Shown: positions 26,510 to 35,974 of the stretch, piece by piece
Position numbering within the stretch: the stretch's first letter is position 1
Layout of the letters: every line of letters begins with the position of its first letter
Assembly: GCA_035384965.1 (NCBI GenBank)
Contig: DAOOJE010000001.1
Location: forward strand, 62,001 to 126,000
Length of the DNA: 64,000 bases
From: JAAYVZ01 sp035384965
GTDB lineage: Bacteria; Acidobacteriota; Thermoanaerobaculia; Thermoanaerobaculales; Thermoanaerobaculaceae
Direction of reading: 5' to 3'
Program-made: the position numbers and the translations under genes
Notes under the pieces: generated by a model
The model's database searches: none
Told to the model about the DNA's origin: nothing
Seen by the model: the letters and a program-made list of their open reading frames with translations, nothing else

Positions 26510-27451
26510 ATGACCGCCGGCGCCATCGTCATCAACCACGACGGCGGCGAGGATCTTCACCGCTGCCTGGCGGCGCTCGCAGCGCAGACGGTCGAGGTGA
26601 AGATCGTGCTCGTGGACTGTGCTTCCACCGACGGCTCGCGGGCGCTGGCCGAGCATCCGCCGGCCGGCGTGCTGGGCGTGCCGCTGCCGGACAACCGGGG
26701 GTACGCGGGGGGCGCCAACGCCGGCCTCGAGGCGCTCCCTCCCGGGGCGGACCCGGTCGGCTTTTTCAACCCGGATTGCTTCCCGGAGCCGGGGTTCTTT
26801 GCCGCGGCATGCCGGCGGCTGGCGGAGCCGGGAGTGGGCGGGGTGGCGGCCCGGCTCGAGCGCCCGGGCGGCACGCAGCTCGACTCGTGCGGGCAGGTGC
26901 TCACGCCGTGGCTGCTGCGGGTGCGCGACCGCGGGTACGGGGAGGAGGCGGCGGGCGCCTACTTGGAACCGGCCCGGGTGCTGGCCGCCTGCGGGGCCGG
27001 CATGGTGTACCGGCGGGCCGCCCTCGCGGCTGCCGCCGTCGAGGCTCGTGTCTTCCCGGACGAGTTCTTCGCGTTCTGGGAGGACCTCGACCTGGGATGG
27101 CGGGTCAGCGCGGCGGGGTGGCGGGTGGTGTACGAGCCGGCCGCCGTGGCCCTGCATCGGAGAGGGGGGACGGCCGAGCCGGGATCCGGCCGACTGCTGT
27201 TCCGCCGCCCCCCGGAGGTGGCCGCTGGCATCCTCGTCAACCGCTGGGCGACGTGGTTGCGCAACCTGTCAGCGGTTGATTTCTGGCTGCGGCTGCCCGT
27301 ACTGTTGCCAGCCGATGCGATGCTCGTGTTCCTGGCCGGAGCGCGGCGCCCCGCCGTCTGGCCTGCGGTGGTGCGGGCGCTGCCCAGGCTGCGCAAGGCG
27401 TGGCGGCAAAGGGCGCTGGTGCCTCGGCGGCGCCTGAGGGAGCTCTGGTGA
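26510..27451 (+). CDS. Glycosyltransferase family 2 (rhamnosyltransferase-like)
   Basis: A 313-residue GT-A glycosyltransferase. Family features are AIVINHDGGEDLHRCLAALA at the N-terminus, VLVDCASTDGS, PDNRGYAGGANAGLEAL, the metal-site FFNPDCFPEPGF, and DEFFAFWEDLDLGWR. This pattern is that of WbbL/RfbF-type rhamnosyl- and related transferases used in polysaccharide assembly. The C-terminus carries an amphipathic stretch that may touch the membrane. ATG 26510 has a GGAGG site 8 bases upstream. First of nine plus-strand genes; its stop overlaps the next start. Confidence 0.92.
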   Translation: MTAGAIVINHDGGEDLHRCLAALAAQTVEVKIVLVDCASTDGSRALAEHPPAGVLGVPLPDNRGYAGGANAGLEALPPGADPVGFFNPDCFPEPGFFAAACRRLAEPGVGGVAARLERPGGTQLDSCGQVLTPWLLRVRDRGYGEEAAGAYLEPARVLAACGAGMVYRRAALAAAAVEARVFPDEFFAFWEDLDLGWRVSAAGWRVVYEPAAVALHRRGGTAEPGSGRLLFRRPPEVAAGILVNRWATWLRNLSAVDFWLRLPVLLPADAMLVFLAGARRPAVWPAVVRALPRLRKAWRQRALVPRRRLRELW

Positions 27452-28461
27452 GCGTCGCCCTCGTCTTGCTCGTGCTGGTGCTGGCGCTGCTGCTCGGGCT
27501 GTACTTCACCCCGGTGGCCCGCCAGGCGGCGCTGCGCTTCGGGATCGTCGACCGCCCCGACGGGCGGCTCAAGACCCACGAGGCCCCGGTGCCCTATCTC
27601 GGCGGCGTGGCGGTCTTCCTCGCCTTCCTCATGGCGCTCGGACTGGTGCTGCCGTTCAACTCGCTGCTGCTCGGGCTGCTTTTGGCCGGGACGCTGACGC
27701 TGCTGGTGGGGCTCATCGACGACTTCGGGGTGCTCACGCCGCTCGCCAAGGTGGCCGGGCAAGGGGTGGCAATCTTCGTGCTGCTGCGCTCCGGGGCCGT
27801 GATCGAACTGACCGAGGTCCCGAGCGAGCTGCGCTGGCCGCTCGCCGCGGCGTGGCTGCTGGCCGTGTGCAACGCGTTCAACCTGCTGGACATCATGGAC
27901 GGACTCGCGGCTGGGGTGGGGGCGATCGCGGCGCTCGCGCTCGGCCTCGTGGCGCTGGCCGGAGGCGAGCTGCCGGAGGCGGCCGCGGCGTTCGCCCTGG
28001 CCGGGGCGCTGGCCGGGTTCCTCGTCTTCAACTTCAATCCGGCCCGGATCTACCTCGGCGACGCAGGGAGCCTCGCGACCGGGATCACCCTCGGCGCCCT
28101 CGCGCTCGCTCTGCACTGGACCGAGCGCAGCCCGGCCGGCTTCCTCGCGCCGCTGGCGATCCTCGCCGTACCACTCGCCGACACGGTCTACGTGACGGTG
28201 CTCCGCGCCCGCGCCGGCCGCCCGTTCTGGCACGGCAGCCCCGACCACTTCCCGCTCCGGCTGCGGCGGGCCTGGCACGGCCGTACGCGCCCGGCCGTGG
28301 TGACGTGCTACGCGCTGGCCGCTGCTGGTGCGGTGATCGGTGTCGGGTGCGCGCTCTGGTGGTCCTGGCAGCTCGCACTCTGGCTGCTCGGCGGGCTCGG
28401 GGCGATCTTCGTCGCGCTGCTAGGGTGGCTGGCGCGCTTCGACATGAGGCCGGCGCCATGA
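27448..28461 (+). CDS. Undecaprenyl-phosphate sugar-1-phosphate transferase (WecA/MraY family)
   Basis: A 337-residue polytopic inner-membrane enzyme with about ten helices that transfers a UDP-activated sugar phosphate (commonly GlcNAc-1-P) to undecaprenyl phosphate, the first step of lipid-linked glycan assembly. Signature motifs are VPYLGGVAVFLAF, LVGLIDDFGVLTPLAK with the paired Asp residues, NAFNLLDIMDGLAAGVG, and RIYLGDAGSLATGITLGAL, with the His-rich HGSPDHFPLRL loop near the end. GTG 27448 overlaps the GT2 stop (GTGA). Probably initiates the glycan built by the neighbouring transferases. Confidence 0.93.
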   Translation: MSVALVLLVLVLALLLGLYFTPVARQAALRFGIVDRPDGRLKTHEAPVPYLGGVAVFLAFLMALGLVLPFNSLLLGLLLAGTLTLLVGLIDDFGVLTPLAKVAGQGVAIFVLLRSGAVIELTEVPSELRWPLAAAWLLAVCNAFNLLDIMDGLAAGVGAIAALALGLVALAGGELPEAAAAFALAGALAGFLVFNFNPARIYLGDAGSLATGITLGALALALHWTERSPAGFLAPLAILAVPLADTVYVTVLRARAGRPFWHGSPDHFPLRLRRAWHGRTRPAVVTCYALAAAGAVIGVGCALWWSWQLALWLLGGLGAIFVALLGWLARFDMRPAP

Positions 28462-29744
28462 CACGGGTGGTGGTGCTCGGCGCCGGGCTCACCGGGCTGT
28501 CCGCCGCCCTCCACCTGCGCCGGCGGGGGATCGAGCCGCTCGTCCTCGAGCGCGAGGACATCGTTGGGGGCGCCTGCCGCACGCTCGAGCGGGACGGTTT
28601 CGCGTTCGACCTCACCGGCCACCTCCTGCACCTCGGGCAAGAGGAGGGACGGCGCCTCGTGGCCGAACTGGGCCTCGCCCCCCGGTTGCGGCGGCACACT
28701 CGCCGGGCCGGAGTGGCCCTGGCTGGCACCGTCACGCCGTACCCGATCCAGATCAACACCTTCAAGCTGCCTCCTACGATCCGGCGCGAGTGCCTGCTCG
28801 GACTGCTCGCGGCCCGCGAGCACCCCGAGGCCCCGGAGACCGGCCCGTTCGCCGACTGGGCGCTCTCCCGTTTCGGCGACGGGCTTTGCCGGCACTTCTT
28901 TTTCCCGTACAACCAGAAGCTCTTTTGCGCCGATGCCCGCGACTTCACGGCGGCGTGGGTGGGGCGCTTCGTGCCGCGGCCGCGGCTCGAGGACGTGGTG
29001 GACGGGGCGCTGGGCCTTTTCCGGCGGCCGGTGGGGTACAACGCGACGTTTCTCTACCCGCGGCGAGGCGGGATCCGGCTGCTTGCCGACACGCTGGCCC
29101 GGCACGTCCCCGGCCTCCGCCCGGGGTGCCCGGTGCGGCGTGTGCACCTCGGCGAGCGGACGCTCGAGCTGGCCTCCGGTGAGGCGCTGCAGTGGGACGT
29201 GCTGGTCGCCACGGCGGCGTTGCCGCAGCTGTGCGAGCTGACCGATGACCTCCCGGCCGAGGCGCGCGCCGCGGCGTCCCGCCTGCGGGCGGTGGCGGTG
29301 CTCAACCTCAACCTGGGGGTAGAGGGGCGGCCCCCCCGCCGCGAGCACTGGCTGTACGTCCCCGAACCCCGTTACCCGTTTTATCGCGTGGGCATCCCCT
29401 CCAACCACGGGGTGCTGGCGCCGCCTGGCTGCCACACCCTGTCGGTGGAGGTGAGCGTGCCGGCCGGGACGCCGTGCCCGCGGAGGCTGTGGGAGCGCTG
29501 TCTCGACGGGCTCGAAGAACTCGGCTTGCTGCGTCCCGAGCGTGTCGTGGCGCGGGTGGAGGCGCGCGTCGACCCCGGGTACGTGGTGTTCGACGAGGCG
29601 CTCGCACCCGCCGTGGCGGCGCTGAGGGCGGCGTACGCCGCGGCCGGGGTGCGCCTGGCCGGCCGCTGGGCCGAGTGGAAGTACTCGTCGATGGAAGATG
29701 CGCTGCTCGACGGGGCAGCGGCGGCCGCGGAGGTGGCGGCGTGA
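28458..29744 (+). CDS. UDP-galactopyranose-mutase/protoporphyrinogen-oxidase-like flavoprotein
   Basis: A 428-residue FAD-dependent protein. The dinucleotide-binding sequence VVVLGAGLTGLSAALHLRRR is at residue 4, followed by LVLEREDIVGGACRTLERDG and FDLTGHLLHLG. The central FFFPYNQKLFCADARDFTAA and the C-terminal EWKYSSMEDALLDGAAAAAE match the subgroup found in polysaccharide loci that resembles UDP-galactopyranose mutase but is usually annotated only as a flavin amine oxidase. Function is probably modification of a nucleotide sugar or lipid-linked glycan (inference). ATG 28458 overlaps the upstream stop (ATGA). Confidence 0.82.
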   Translation: MTRVVVLGAGLTGLSAALHLRRRGIEPLVLEREDIVGGACRTLERDGFAFDLTGHLLHLGQEEGRRLVAELGLAPRLRRHTRRAGVALAGTVTPYPIQINTFKLPPTIRRECLLGLLAAREHPEAPETGPFADWALSRFGDGLCRHFFFPYNQKLFCADARDFTAAWVGRFVPRPRLEDVVDGALGLFRRPVGYNATFLYPRRGGIRLLADTLARHVPGLRPGCPVRRVHLGERTLELASGEALQWDVLVATAALPQLCELTDDLPAEARAAASRLRAVAVLNLNLGVEGRPPRREHWLYVPEPRYPFYRVGIPSNHGVLAPPGCHTLSVEVSVPAGTPCPRRLWERCLDGLEELGLLRPERVVARVEARVDPGYVVFDEALAPAVAALRAAYAAAGVRLAGRWAEWKYSSMEDALLDGAAAAAEVAA

Positions 29745-30904
29745 GGCGGGCCCGGGTGCTGCACGCCATCACCTTGCTCGAGCTGGGCGGCGCCCAGCGC
29801 AACACGCTCGACACCTGCGCCATGCTGGATCGCGACCGGTTCGAGGTGGGGCTCGCCTGTGCCGATGCGGGGGAGCTGCTGCCGGAGGCCCGCCAGCTGG
29901 CCGATGTCCGGGTCTACGAGTTGCCGCACCTGCGGCGCGAGGTCCGGCCGTGGCACGACGTGCGGGCGCTTGCCGAGCTGCGGGCTGCCATCCGCGACTT
30001 CGGCCCCGATCTCCTGCACACGCACTCCTCGAAGGCGGGGGTCCTGGGCCGCGCCGCGGCGCGGGCCGAGGGCGTGCCGGTCGTGGTGCACTCGATTCAC
30101 GGCTGGGGGTTCGGCCCCCATCAGCCGGCGCCTGTGCACGCCACGTTTCTGGCCGCCGAACGGGTGGCGGCGCGGTGGACGACACACTTCGTCGCGGTGT
30201 CGCAGGAAAACCTGGCGCAGGGCGTGGAGCTGGGGCTATTCGGGCGCGAACAGGCGACGCTCATCCGCTCCGGCATCGATCTGGACACGTTCCGCCGCGC
30301 GAGCGGGGGCGAGATGGTGCGCGCCGAGCTGGGGATTCCGGCTGGAGCGCCGCTCGTCGTCCAGGTGTCGTGCCTCAAGCCGCAAAAGGCCCCCGAACGT
30401 TTCGTGGCCCTGGCCGCGCGACTGGCCCCGCGCTTTCCGGACGCCCACTTCCTGCTGGTCGGAGACGGCGAGCTGCGGGAGCGCCTCGAAGCGCAGCGCG
30501 CTGCAGCGGGGCTCGAAGGGCGGCTGCACCTCCCGGGGTGGCGCCGCGACGTGCCGGCCGTGCTGCACGCGGCCACGGTGGTGACGCTCACTTCCCGCTT
30601 CGAGGGGCTGCCGCGGGCGGTGGTGGAGGCGCTGGCCGCCGGCCGGCCGGTGGTGGCGATGGCCGTGGACGGGGTGCGGGAGGTGGTGCACGACGGTGTC
30701 AACGGCTTTGCGGTGGCGCCCGGCGACGAGGCGGCACTGGCGGCGCGCGTCGCCTCGCTGCTGGCCGATCCCCGACTGCGGGCGCACCTCGCGGCAGCTG
30801 CTCCCGAAGGACTCGCGGCGTTCGACCGCACCCTCATGGTGCGCCAGCAGGAGGAGTTGTACGAGCGGCTTCTCACTCGAGCAGGGCGAGGAGGGGCACG
30901 GTGA
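29741..30904 (+). CDS. Glycosyltransferase family 4
   Basis: A 387-residue GT-B glycosyltransferase. The N-terminal RARVLHAITLLELGGAQRNT and LLHTHSSKAGVLGRAAAR, and the C-terminal domain with VVQVSCLKPQKAPERFVALA, LVGDGELRERLE, LPGWRRDVPAVLHAATVVTL and RFEGLPRAVVEALAAGRPVV (EX7E motif) identify the family. Donor and acceptor are unknown. GTG 29741 overlaps the upstream stop (GTGA) and the stop overlaps the prepilin peptidase start, so it is translationally coupled to both. Confidence 0.93.
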   Translation: MRRARVLHAITLLELGGAQRNTLDTCAMLDRDRFEVGLACADAGELLPEARQLADVRVYELPHLRREVRPWHDVRALAELRAAIRDFGPDLLHTHSSKAGVLGRAAARAEGVPVVVHSIHGWGFGPHQPAPVHATFLAAERVAARWTTHFVAVSQENLAQGVELGLFGREQATLIRSGIDLDTFRRASGGEMVRAELGIPAGAPLVVQVSCLKPQKAPERFVALAARLAPRFPDAHFLLVGDGELRERLEAQRAAAGLEGRLHLPGWRRDVPAVLHAATVVTLTSRFEGLPRAVVEALAAGRPVVAMAVDGVREVVHDGVNGFAVAPGDEAALAARVASLLADPRLRAHLAAAAPEGLAAFDRTLMVRQQEELYERLLTRAGRGGAR

Positions 30905-31704
30905 TCCCCCCTGCCGTGGTCACCGCGATCGTCTTCGCCTACGGGCTCGTGCTCGGCAGCTTCCTCAACGTCGTCATCCACCGACTGCCGCGCGAGATGT
31001 CGCTCTGGCGGCCACGGTCCCATTGCCCGGCGTGCGGCGCGCTGGTGCGCTGGTTCGACAACGTGCCGGTGCTGTCGTTCTTGTGGCTGCGGGGCCGCTG
31101 CCGGCGCTGCCGGGCACCGATTTCCTGGCGCTACCCTCTGGTCGAGCTGGCGACCGCGACGCTGCTGGCGCTCGTCCACCATCGCCACGGGCTGTCCGTG
31201 CCCGCCGCCGAGGCCGCGGTGCTGGTGCTGCTGCTCGTGCCGCTGGGGCTCATCGACCTCGACCACCACCTGCTGCCCGACGTCCTGACCGTGCCCGGGA
31301 TCGGGCTCGGGCTGGCCGGGGCTGCGGTCGAGGGCTGGCTCCTCCAGCCTCCCGAGCAGCGCCTCGCGCCCCTCCTCGATGCCGCCGCGGGGGCGGCACT
31401 GGGCGCTGCCATTCCGTCGCTCGTGATCCTCGTCTACTGGTGGCTGCGCGGCAAGGAAGGCATGGGCTGGGGGGACGTCAAGCTGCTGGCGATGCTGGGG
31501 GCGTTCCTCGGCTGGCGGGGAATGCTCATGTCGCTCATGCTGGGTGCGACGGCTGGCGGCGCAGTCGGCCTGGTGCTGATGGCGACCGGCCGGGGCAAGG
31601 CCGACACCGCGCTGCCGTTCGGGTCGTTCCTGTGCGCCGCCGGTCTCGTGGTGATGCTGTGGGCCCCTCAGCTCGCCCACCTGCTCGGGTGGCACCTGCC
31701 GTGA
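30901..31704 (+). CDS. pilD: Prepilin peptidase / N-methyltransferase
   Basis: A 267-residue inner-membrane aspartic protease that cleaves and N-methylates type IV prepilins and pseudopilins. The N-terminal methylase-type region GLVLGSFLNVVIHRLPREMS and the zinc motif CPAC...CRRC are intact, as are the two catalytic Asp sites in IDLDHHLLPD and GMGWGDVKLLAMLGAFLGW. Length is normal. No pilin, pilus motor or secretin gene is in the window. GTG 30901 overlaps the upstream stop. Following kinase and regulator genes are arranged as in pilus regulation loci. Confidence 0.95.
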   Translation: MIPPAVVTAIVFAYGLVLGSFLNVVIHRLPREMSLWRPRSHCPACGALVRWFDNVPVLSFLWLRGRCRRCRAPISWRYPLVELATATLLALVHHRHGLSVPAAEAAVLVLLLVPLGLIDLDHHLLPDVLTVPGIGLGLAGAAVEGWLLQPPEQRLAPLLDAAAGAALGAAIPSLVILVYWWLRGKEGMGWGDVKLLAMLGAFLGWRGMLMSLMLGATAGGAVGLVLMATGRGKADTALPFGSFLCAAGLVVMLWAPQLAHLLGWHLP

Positions 31705-33347
31705 CCTCGGCACTGCCCTCCCGGCGCTTTCGCGAAGCCACGCTGCTCATCGGCGCGGCGCTGTTGACCCTGGTGGCCATGATTGCGGTGGAGATGGGCG
31801 GCGTGCTGGGGGTGGCCTCGCTGGTCGAGGAAGAGACGCAGCGCACCGCTGCGGCAGCGGCGCAGCTCCTCGCCGCCAGCGCCGCGGGGGGCGACGCGGC
31901 GCGCCACCACGCGGCGCTGAAGGCCGACGGCTGGGGGATGGCAGTGCTGCGCAACGGCGCCGTCGAGTGGTCGGTCGGGGAGTACGGCCCGGCCGCGCCC
32001 GTCTGGTGGCCGTGGCGCTCGCGCGAGGACTGGGAGGCGAGCGGCGGCATCGCCACCGCGCCGCTGGCGCTGGGGACCCGGCACGTGGTGGTGGCGAGCC
32101 AGCCCCTGACGGGCGGCGGCGTTGCCCGGGTCGTCGTGCCCGCCACCCGGGCCCGCACTGCCAGCCGCTGGCGCACGGCCGGTGCGGTGCTGGCGTTGGT
32201 GGTGGGCGCCGGGGGCGCCCTCCTGGCCTGGCGGCTCATCACCCGCGCCCTCGGCCCCTACCGGGAACTGCTGGCCGAGGCGGTGCGCATCGCCCGCCGG
32301 CCGGGCGAGGAGCCGGAGGACCGGTTTCTCGTCGCCACCTTCAAGGACGCGGTGCGGCGGCTCGAAGTCTCCGAGGCCGATGCCCGGCAACGGGTCGACG
32401 AGCTCGAGGTGTTGACCCAGGTCCTCACCCGCGAGGCGTCGTTCGGCGTGCTCGTCACCGACACGTACGGCGCGGTGCAGGCGTTCAACCCGCCGGCGCA
32501 CGCCCTGGTGGGCGAGGAACTCAGGGTGGGCGGGCAGCTCCCGGCGGCGCTGCAGGCGGACGGACGCCTGCGGCTGGGGGAGCGTCTCGTCGAGGTGCGC
32601 CGCTTCCCGCTGCTCGCCTCGAACGGAGCCAGTCTCGGCCACCTGACGTTCCTGTCCGACCGCACGTCGCTCGAGGCGCTCGAGAGGGCGCTCGCCGAGC
32701 GCGAGCAAATGGCCGAGCTCGGCGAGCTGTCGGCTGGCATGGCGCACGAGCTGCGCAATGCCCTGGCCACGATTCGCGGCTACCTCCGGCTGCTGCCGGA
32801 CGCCGACGAGGAGCGGCGAGCCCGTTTCGTCGCAGCAATGGAGCACGAGGCTCGCGAGCTCGGAGCGTTGCTGGACCGCTTCCTGCGCTTCGCGCAGCCG
32901 CACGAGCTGCAGCGGCAGCGCTGCGACCTGGCGGAGCTGGTGGCCGAGATCGCCGGCCGGGTCGCCGCGTCGTGCCCGGGCGTCGTGCCCGCGCTGGAAC
33001 TCGCGCCGTGCGAGGTCGAGGTGGACCGCATGGCGGTGGGCGTGATCATCGAGAACCTCCTGCGCAACGCCCAGGAGGCCGTGGGCGGAAGCGGCACGGT
33101 GCGCGTGCACACGGAAGTGGCCGGCGACCGCGCGCGGGTGGTCGTGGAGGACGACGGGCCCGGGGTCAGCTCCCAGGTGGCCGGCCGCCTGTTCCGGCCT
33201 TTCGTGTCGACCAAGCCATCCGGCGGGCTCGGGCTCGCGATGTCCCGGCGGCTGGCGCGCCTGCACGGCGGCGACGTCGTCCACGAGCCGCGGCTGCCGC
33301 ACGGCGCCCGCTTCGTCCTGACCCTCCCGCTCGGAGGCCCGGCATGA
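31701..33347 (+). CDS. Membrane sensor histidine kinase with PAS domain (PilS/NtrB-like)
   Basis: A 548-residue sensor kinase with two membrane helices (about residues 12-37 and 157-180) flanking a periplasmic domain, then a linker, a PAS-like region (EASFGVLVTDTYGAVQAFNP, about 247-330), the phosphoacceptor segment GMAHELRNALATIRGYLRLL and the ATP-binding blocks IENLLRNAQEAVGG, DDGPGV and PSGGLGLAMSRRLARLHGGD. The N...K-SGGLGLA form is that of NtrB/PilS/AtoS-class kinases that partner NtrC-type regulators, one of which is coupled directly downstream. GTG 31701 overlaps the pilD stop. Confidence 0.92.
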   Translation: MTSALPSRRFREATLLIGAALLTLVAMIAVEMGGVLGVASLVEEETQRTAAAAAQLLAASAAGGDAARHHAALKADGWGMAVLRNGAVEWSVGEYGPAAPVWWPWRSREDWEASGGIATAPLALGTRHVVVASQPLTGGGVARVVVPATRARTASRWRTAGAVLALVVGAGGALLAWRLITRALGPYRELLAEAVRIARRPGEEPEDRFLVATFKDAVRRLEVSEADARQRVDELEVLTQVLTREASFGVLVTDTYGAVQAFNPPAHALVGEELRVGGQLPAALQADGRLRLGERLVEVRRFPLLASNGASLGHLTFLSDRTSLEALERALAEREQMAELGELSAGMAHELRNALATIRGYLRLLPDADEERRARFVAAMEHEARELGALLDRFLRFAQPHELQRQRCDLAELVAEIAGRVAASCPGVVPALELAPCEVEVDRMAVGVIIENLLRNAQEAVGGSGTVRVHTEVAGDRARVVVEDDGPGVSSQVAGRLFRPFVSTKPSGGLGLAMSRRLARLHGGDVVHEPRLPHGARFVLTLPLGGPA

Positions 33348-34603
33348 GCGCCCCGGTGCTGGTGGTGGAGGACCGCCGCTCGCTCGCCGAGATGCTCGCC
33401 GAGACGCTGCGCGCCGAGGGGTACGAGGTGGAGGTGGCGTTGCGGGGCGACGACGCGGTGCGCCGCCTCGGCGAGCCGCGCCCGTTGCTGGCGGTCGTGA
33501 CCGACCTCAAGCTGCCCGGGACCGATGGGCTGGGGGTGCTGCGTGCCGCGCGGGCGGTCGACCCGCAGCTCCCCGTCTTCCTCATCACCGGCTTCGCCAC
33601 CGTCCAGACCGCGGTCGAGGCGCTCAAGCTGGGCGCCCGCGACTACTTCACGAAGCCGCTCGACATGGAGACGGTGCTGGCCGCTCTGTGGGCGGCGACC
33701 GAGCCCCGAAAGGCGCTGCTGGCCGCCCTTCCGACCGAAAGAGGGATGCCGGCGATGGTGGGGACCGCGCCGGCGTTCGTGGCGGCGGTGACGGCGCTGC
33801 GGCGCGTCGCCCCCACCGAGGCCGCAGTGCTGCTCCTCGGCCCCTCCGGCAGCGGCAAGGAGCTGTTCGCGCGCGCTCTCCACCACCTCTCGCCCCGCCG
33901 CGCCGGGCCGTTCGTGGCGTTCAACTGCGCCGCGGTGCCCGAGACCCTGGTGGAGTCCGAGCTGTTCGGCCACGAGCGGGGCGCCTTCACGGGCGCGACC
34001 TCCCGCCACGTGGGGCGGTTCGAGCTAGCGCACGGCGGCACGCTGTTCCTCGACGAGGTGGGGGAGATCCCGCTCCCCACCCAGTCGAAGCTGCTGCGGG
34101 CCGTGGAGGAGCGGCGGATCACCCGCCTCGGCGGCGAAAGCGAGGTGACGGTGGACGTGCGGATCCTGGCGGCGACCAACCGCGACCTCGAGGCCAGCGT
34201 GGCGGCCGGCGCCTTCCGGCGCGACCTCTTCCATCGCCTGCACGTCTTCCCGATCCGGCTGCCCGCCCTGGTGGAGCGGCGACAGGATATCCCGGCGCTC
34301 GTCCTCCACCTCGCCGCCAGGTCGGCCGAACGCCTGCGAATCGCGGCACCCACCTTCGCCCCCGCCGCCATGGCCGCCCTCGTCCTGGGGCCCTGGCCGG
34401 GCAACGTGAGGGAGCTCGCCAACGTCGTGGAGCGCGCGATCATCCTGCGGGGGGGCGAGCAGGTCGGGTGCCGAGACCTCGGGCTCGACCCGACGCTCTG
34501 CCGGCCGGCGCTCGGCGACAGCGAGGCGGCCTCGCTGGCCCTGGCCCTGGCCGGCTCCGAGGTCGGGGAACTCGAGGCGTTCCTGGGCGTGCGCGTCTCG
34601 TAG
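33344..34603 (+). CDS. NtrC-family sigma54 response regulator lacking a DNA-binding domain
   Basis: A 419-residue regulator with a receiver domain (phosphoacceptor D54 in VVTDLKLPGTDG, K104 in YFTKPL) and a complete sigma54-activating AAA+ domain: Walker A GPSGSGKE (166-173), GAFTGA loop at 213-218, Walker B GGTLFLDEVGEI, and the WPGNVRELANVVERA sensor II helix. After this only ~45 residues follow (ending EVGELEAFLGVRVS) and no Fis-type helix-turn-helix is recognisable. Some sigma54 activators work from solution without DNA binding, so it may be functional; a truncated C-terminus is the alternative. Coupled to the kinase by ATGA. Confidence 0.93.
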   Translation: MSAPVLVVEDRRSLAEMLAETLRAEGYEVEVALRGDDAVRRLGEPRPLLAVVTDLKLPGTDGLGVLRAARAVDPQLPVFLITGFATVQTAVEALKLGARDYFTKPLDMETVLAALWAATEPRKALLAALPTERGMPAMVGTAPAFVAAVTALRRVAPTEAAVLLLGPSGSGKELFARALHHLSPRRAGPFVAFNCAAVPETLVESELFGHERGAFTGATSRHVGRFELAHGGTLFLDEVGEIPLPTQSKLLRAVEERRITRLGGESEVTVDVRILAATNRDLEASVAAGAFRRDLFHRLHVFPIRLPALVERRQDIPALVLHLAARSAERLRIAAPTFAPAAMAALVLGPWPGNVRELANVVERAIILRGGEQVGCRDLGLDPTLCRPALGDSEAASLALALAGSEVGELEAFLGVRVS

Positions 34604-34698
34604 AGACGGCGGTGACCTCGCGGCGCCGGCGGCCGGAGGCCACCGACGAACCACCACGAGGTGCCGTCATGGTGTAACCTCGGCAGGGAGCGGGAACC

Positions 34699-35967
34699 AT
34701 GGACCAGATCCGCGCGCTGTTCGGCCAAGTGCCGCCGGAGGCGTTCCGGGTCCTGCTCGTGCTCGGGCTGACGTTCCTCCTCGGCCTCGAGCGAGAGGGC
34801 CGGAAGGCCACGGCCGGGCACTACCTCTTCGGCGGAGTCCGGACGTTTCCGCTCATCGGGCTGCTCGGCTACGGGGCGGCTCTCGTGTCGGGCACCGACC
34901 TGCTGCTCGTGGCCCTGGGCCTGGCGGGCGTGGCCGCCTTCATGGTCGTCTCGTACCGCCACAAGCTCGCGGCTGCCGGGGAGGCCGGGGTCACCACCGA
35001 GATCACCGGACTCCTCGCCTACGTGCTGGGGGCGCTCGTCCACTCCACGCACTACTGGATCGCCACCACGATCGTGGTGCTGGCGCTGCTGCTGCTCGAG
35101 CTCAAGAGCTGGCTCGAGAGCCTCTCCACCCGCATCCCGGCCGAGGAGATCGAGACGTTCACCAAGTTCCTGCTGCTCACCGCGGTGATCCTGCCCGCGG
35201 TGCCCAATCAGGACCTCGGGCCGTTCCGGCTCAACCCGTTCAAGACCTGGCTCGTGGTCGTGGCGGTGAGCAGCGTCTCGTACGGCTCGTACGTGTTGCA
35301 GCGCGTCACTCGCCAGCGCGGCGGAATCGTGCTGGCGGCGCTGCTCGGCGGGGCCTACTCCTCCACGGTCATGACCGTGGTGCTCGCCCGCCGGGCCAGG
35401 CGCGAGGACCGTCCGCACCTGTTCGCGGGCAGCATGCTCGCGGCTTCGGGCATGATGTTCCTGCGCCTGACGCTCCTGCTGGCGATGTTCTCGCCGCCAC
35501 TGTTCGGCGCGCTGGCGCAAAAGCTGGTGCTGCTCGGCGCGGCGGCCATCGCCGCTGGCCTGTGGTGGGCGCGCCGGCCGGACCTCGACCCCAACCAGCC
35601 GCAGCGCGAGTACGAGGCGAAAAACCCCCTCGAGCTGCGCTCGGCGTTCGCCTTCGCCGCCGTCTTCGTGGTCCTGGTCCTGGCCACCGCTCTCGTGCTG
35701 CGCCACTTCGGCAGCCTCGGGATGTACGCGCTGGCCGTGGTCATGGGGGCCGTGGATGTGGACCCGTTCATCATGGGGCTGACGCAGAGCGCCGGCAGCG
35801 CCACGCCGCTTCCGGCCGCCACCGCGGCGGTCCTCATCACCACGGCGTCGAACAACGTGCTCAAGGGCGTCTACGCGTTCGCCTTCGCCGACCGCCGGAC
35901 CGGGGTGCGGGGACTGCTCGCGCTCGTGCTGCTGGGTCTGGCCGGCCTCTCACTCGTATGGCTGTGA
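34699..35967 (+). CDS. MgtC/SapB and DUF4010 domain membrane protein
   Basis: A 422-residue inner-membrane protein. The N-terminal ~130 residues match the MgtC/SapB family (LTFLLGLEREGRKATAGHYL, GGVRTFPLIGLLGYGAAL) and the rest matches DUF4010 (FTKFLLLTAVILPAVPNQDL, GGIVLAALLGGAYSSTVMTV, GAVDVDPFIMGLTQSAG). Around twelve helices in total. MgtC proteins are linked to magnesium limitation and membrane ATPase control, but the fused DUF4010 family has no known role. ATG 34699 follows AGGGAGCGGGAACC. It starts 95 bases after the sigma54 regulator and may or may not be co-transcribed. Confidence 0.9.
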   Translation: MDQIRALFGQVPPEAFRVLLVLGLTFLLGLEREGRKATAGHYLFGGVRTFPLIGLLGYGAALVSGTDLLLVALGLAGVAAFMVVSYRHKLAAAGEAGVTTEITGLLAYVLGALVHSTHYWIATTIVVLALLLLELKSWLESLSTRIPAEEIETFTKFLLLTAVILPAVPNQDLGPFRLNPFKTWLVVVAVSSVSYGSYVLQRVTRQRGGIVLAALLGGAYSSTVMTVVLARRARREDRPHLFAGSMLAASGMMFLRLTLLLAMFSPPLFGALAQKLVLLGAAAIAAGLWWARRPDLDPNQPQREYEAKNPLELRSAFAFAAVFVVLVLATALVLRHFGSLGMYALAVVMGAVDVDPFIMGLTQSAGSATPLPAATAAVLITTASNNVLKGVYAFAFADRRTGVRGLLALVLLGLAGLSLVWL

Positions 35968-35974
35968 GCCCGAC

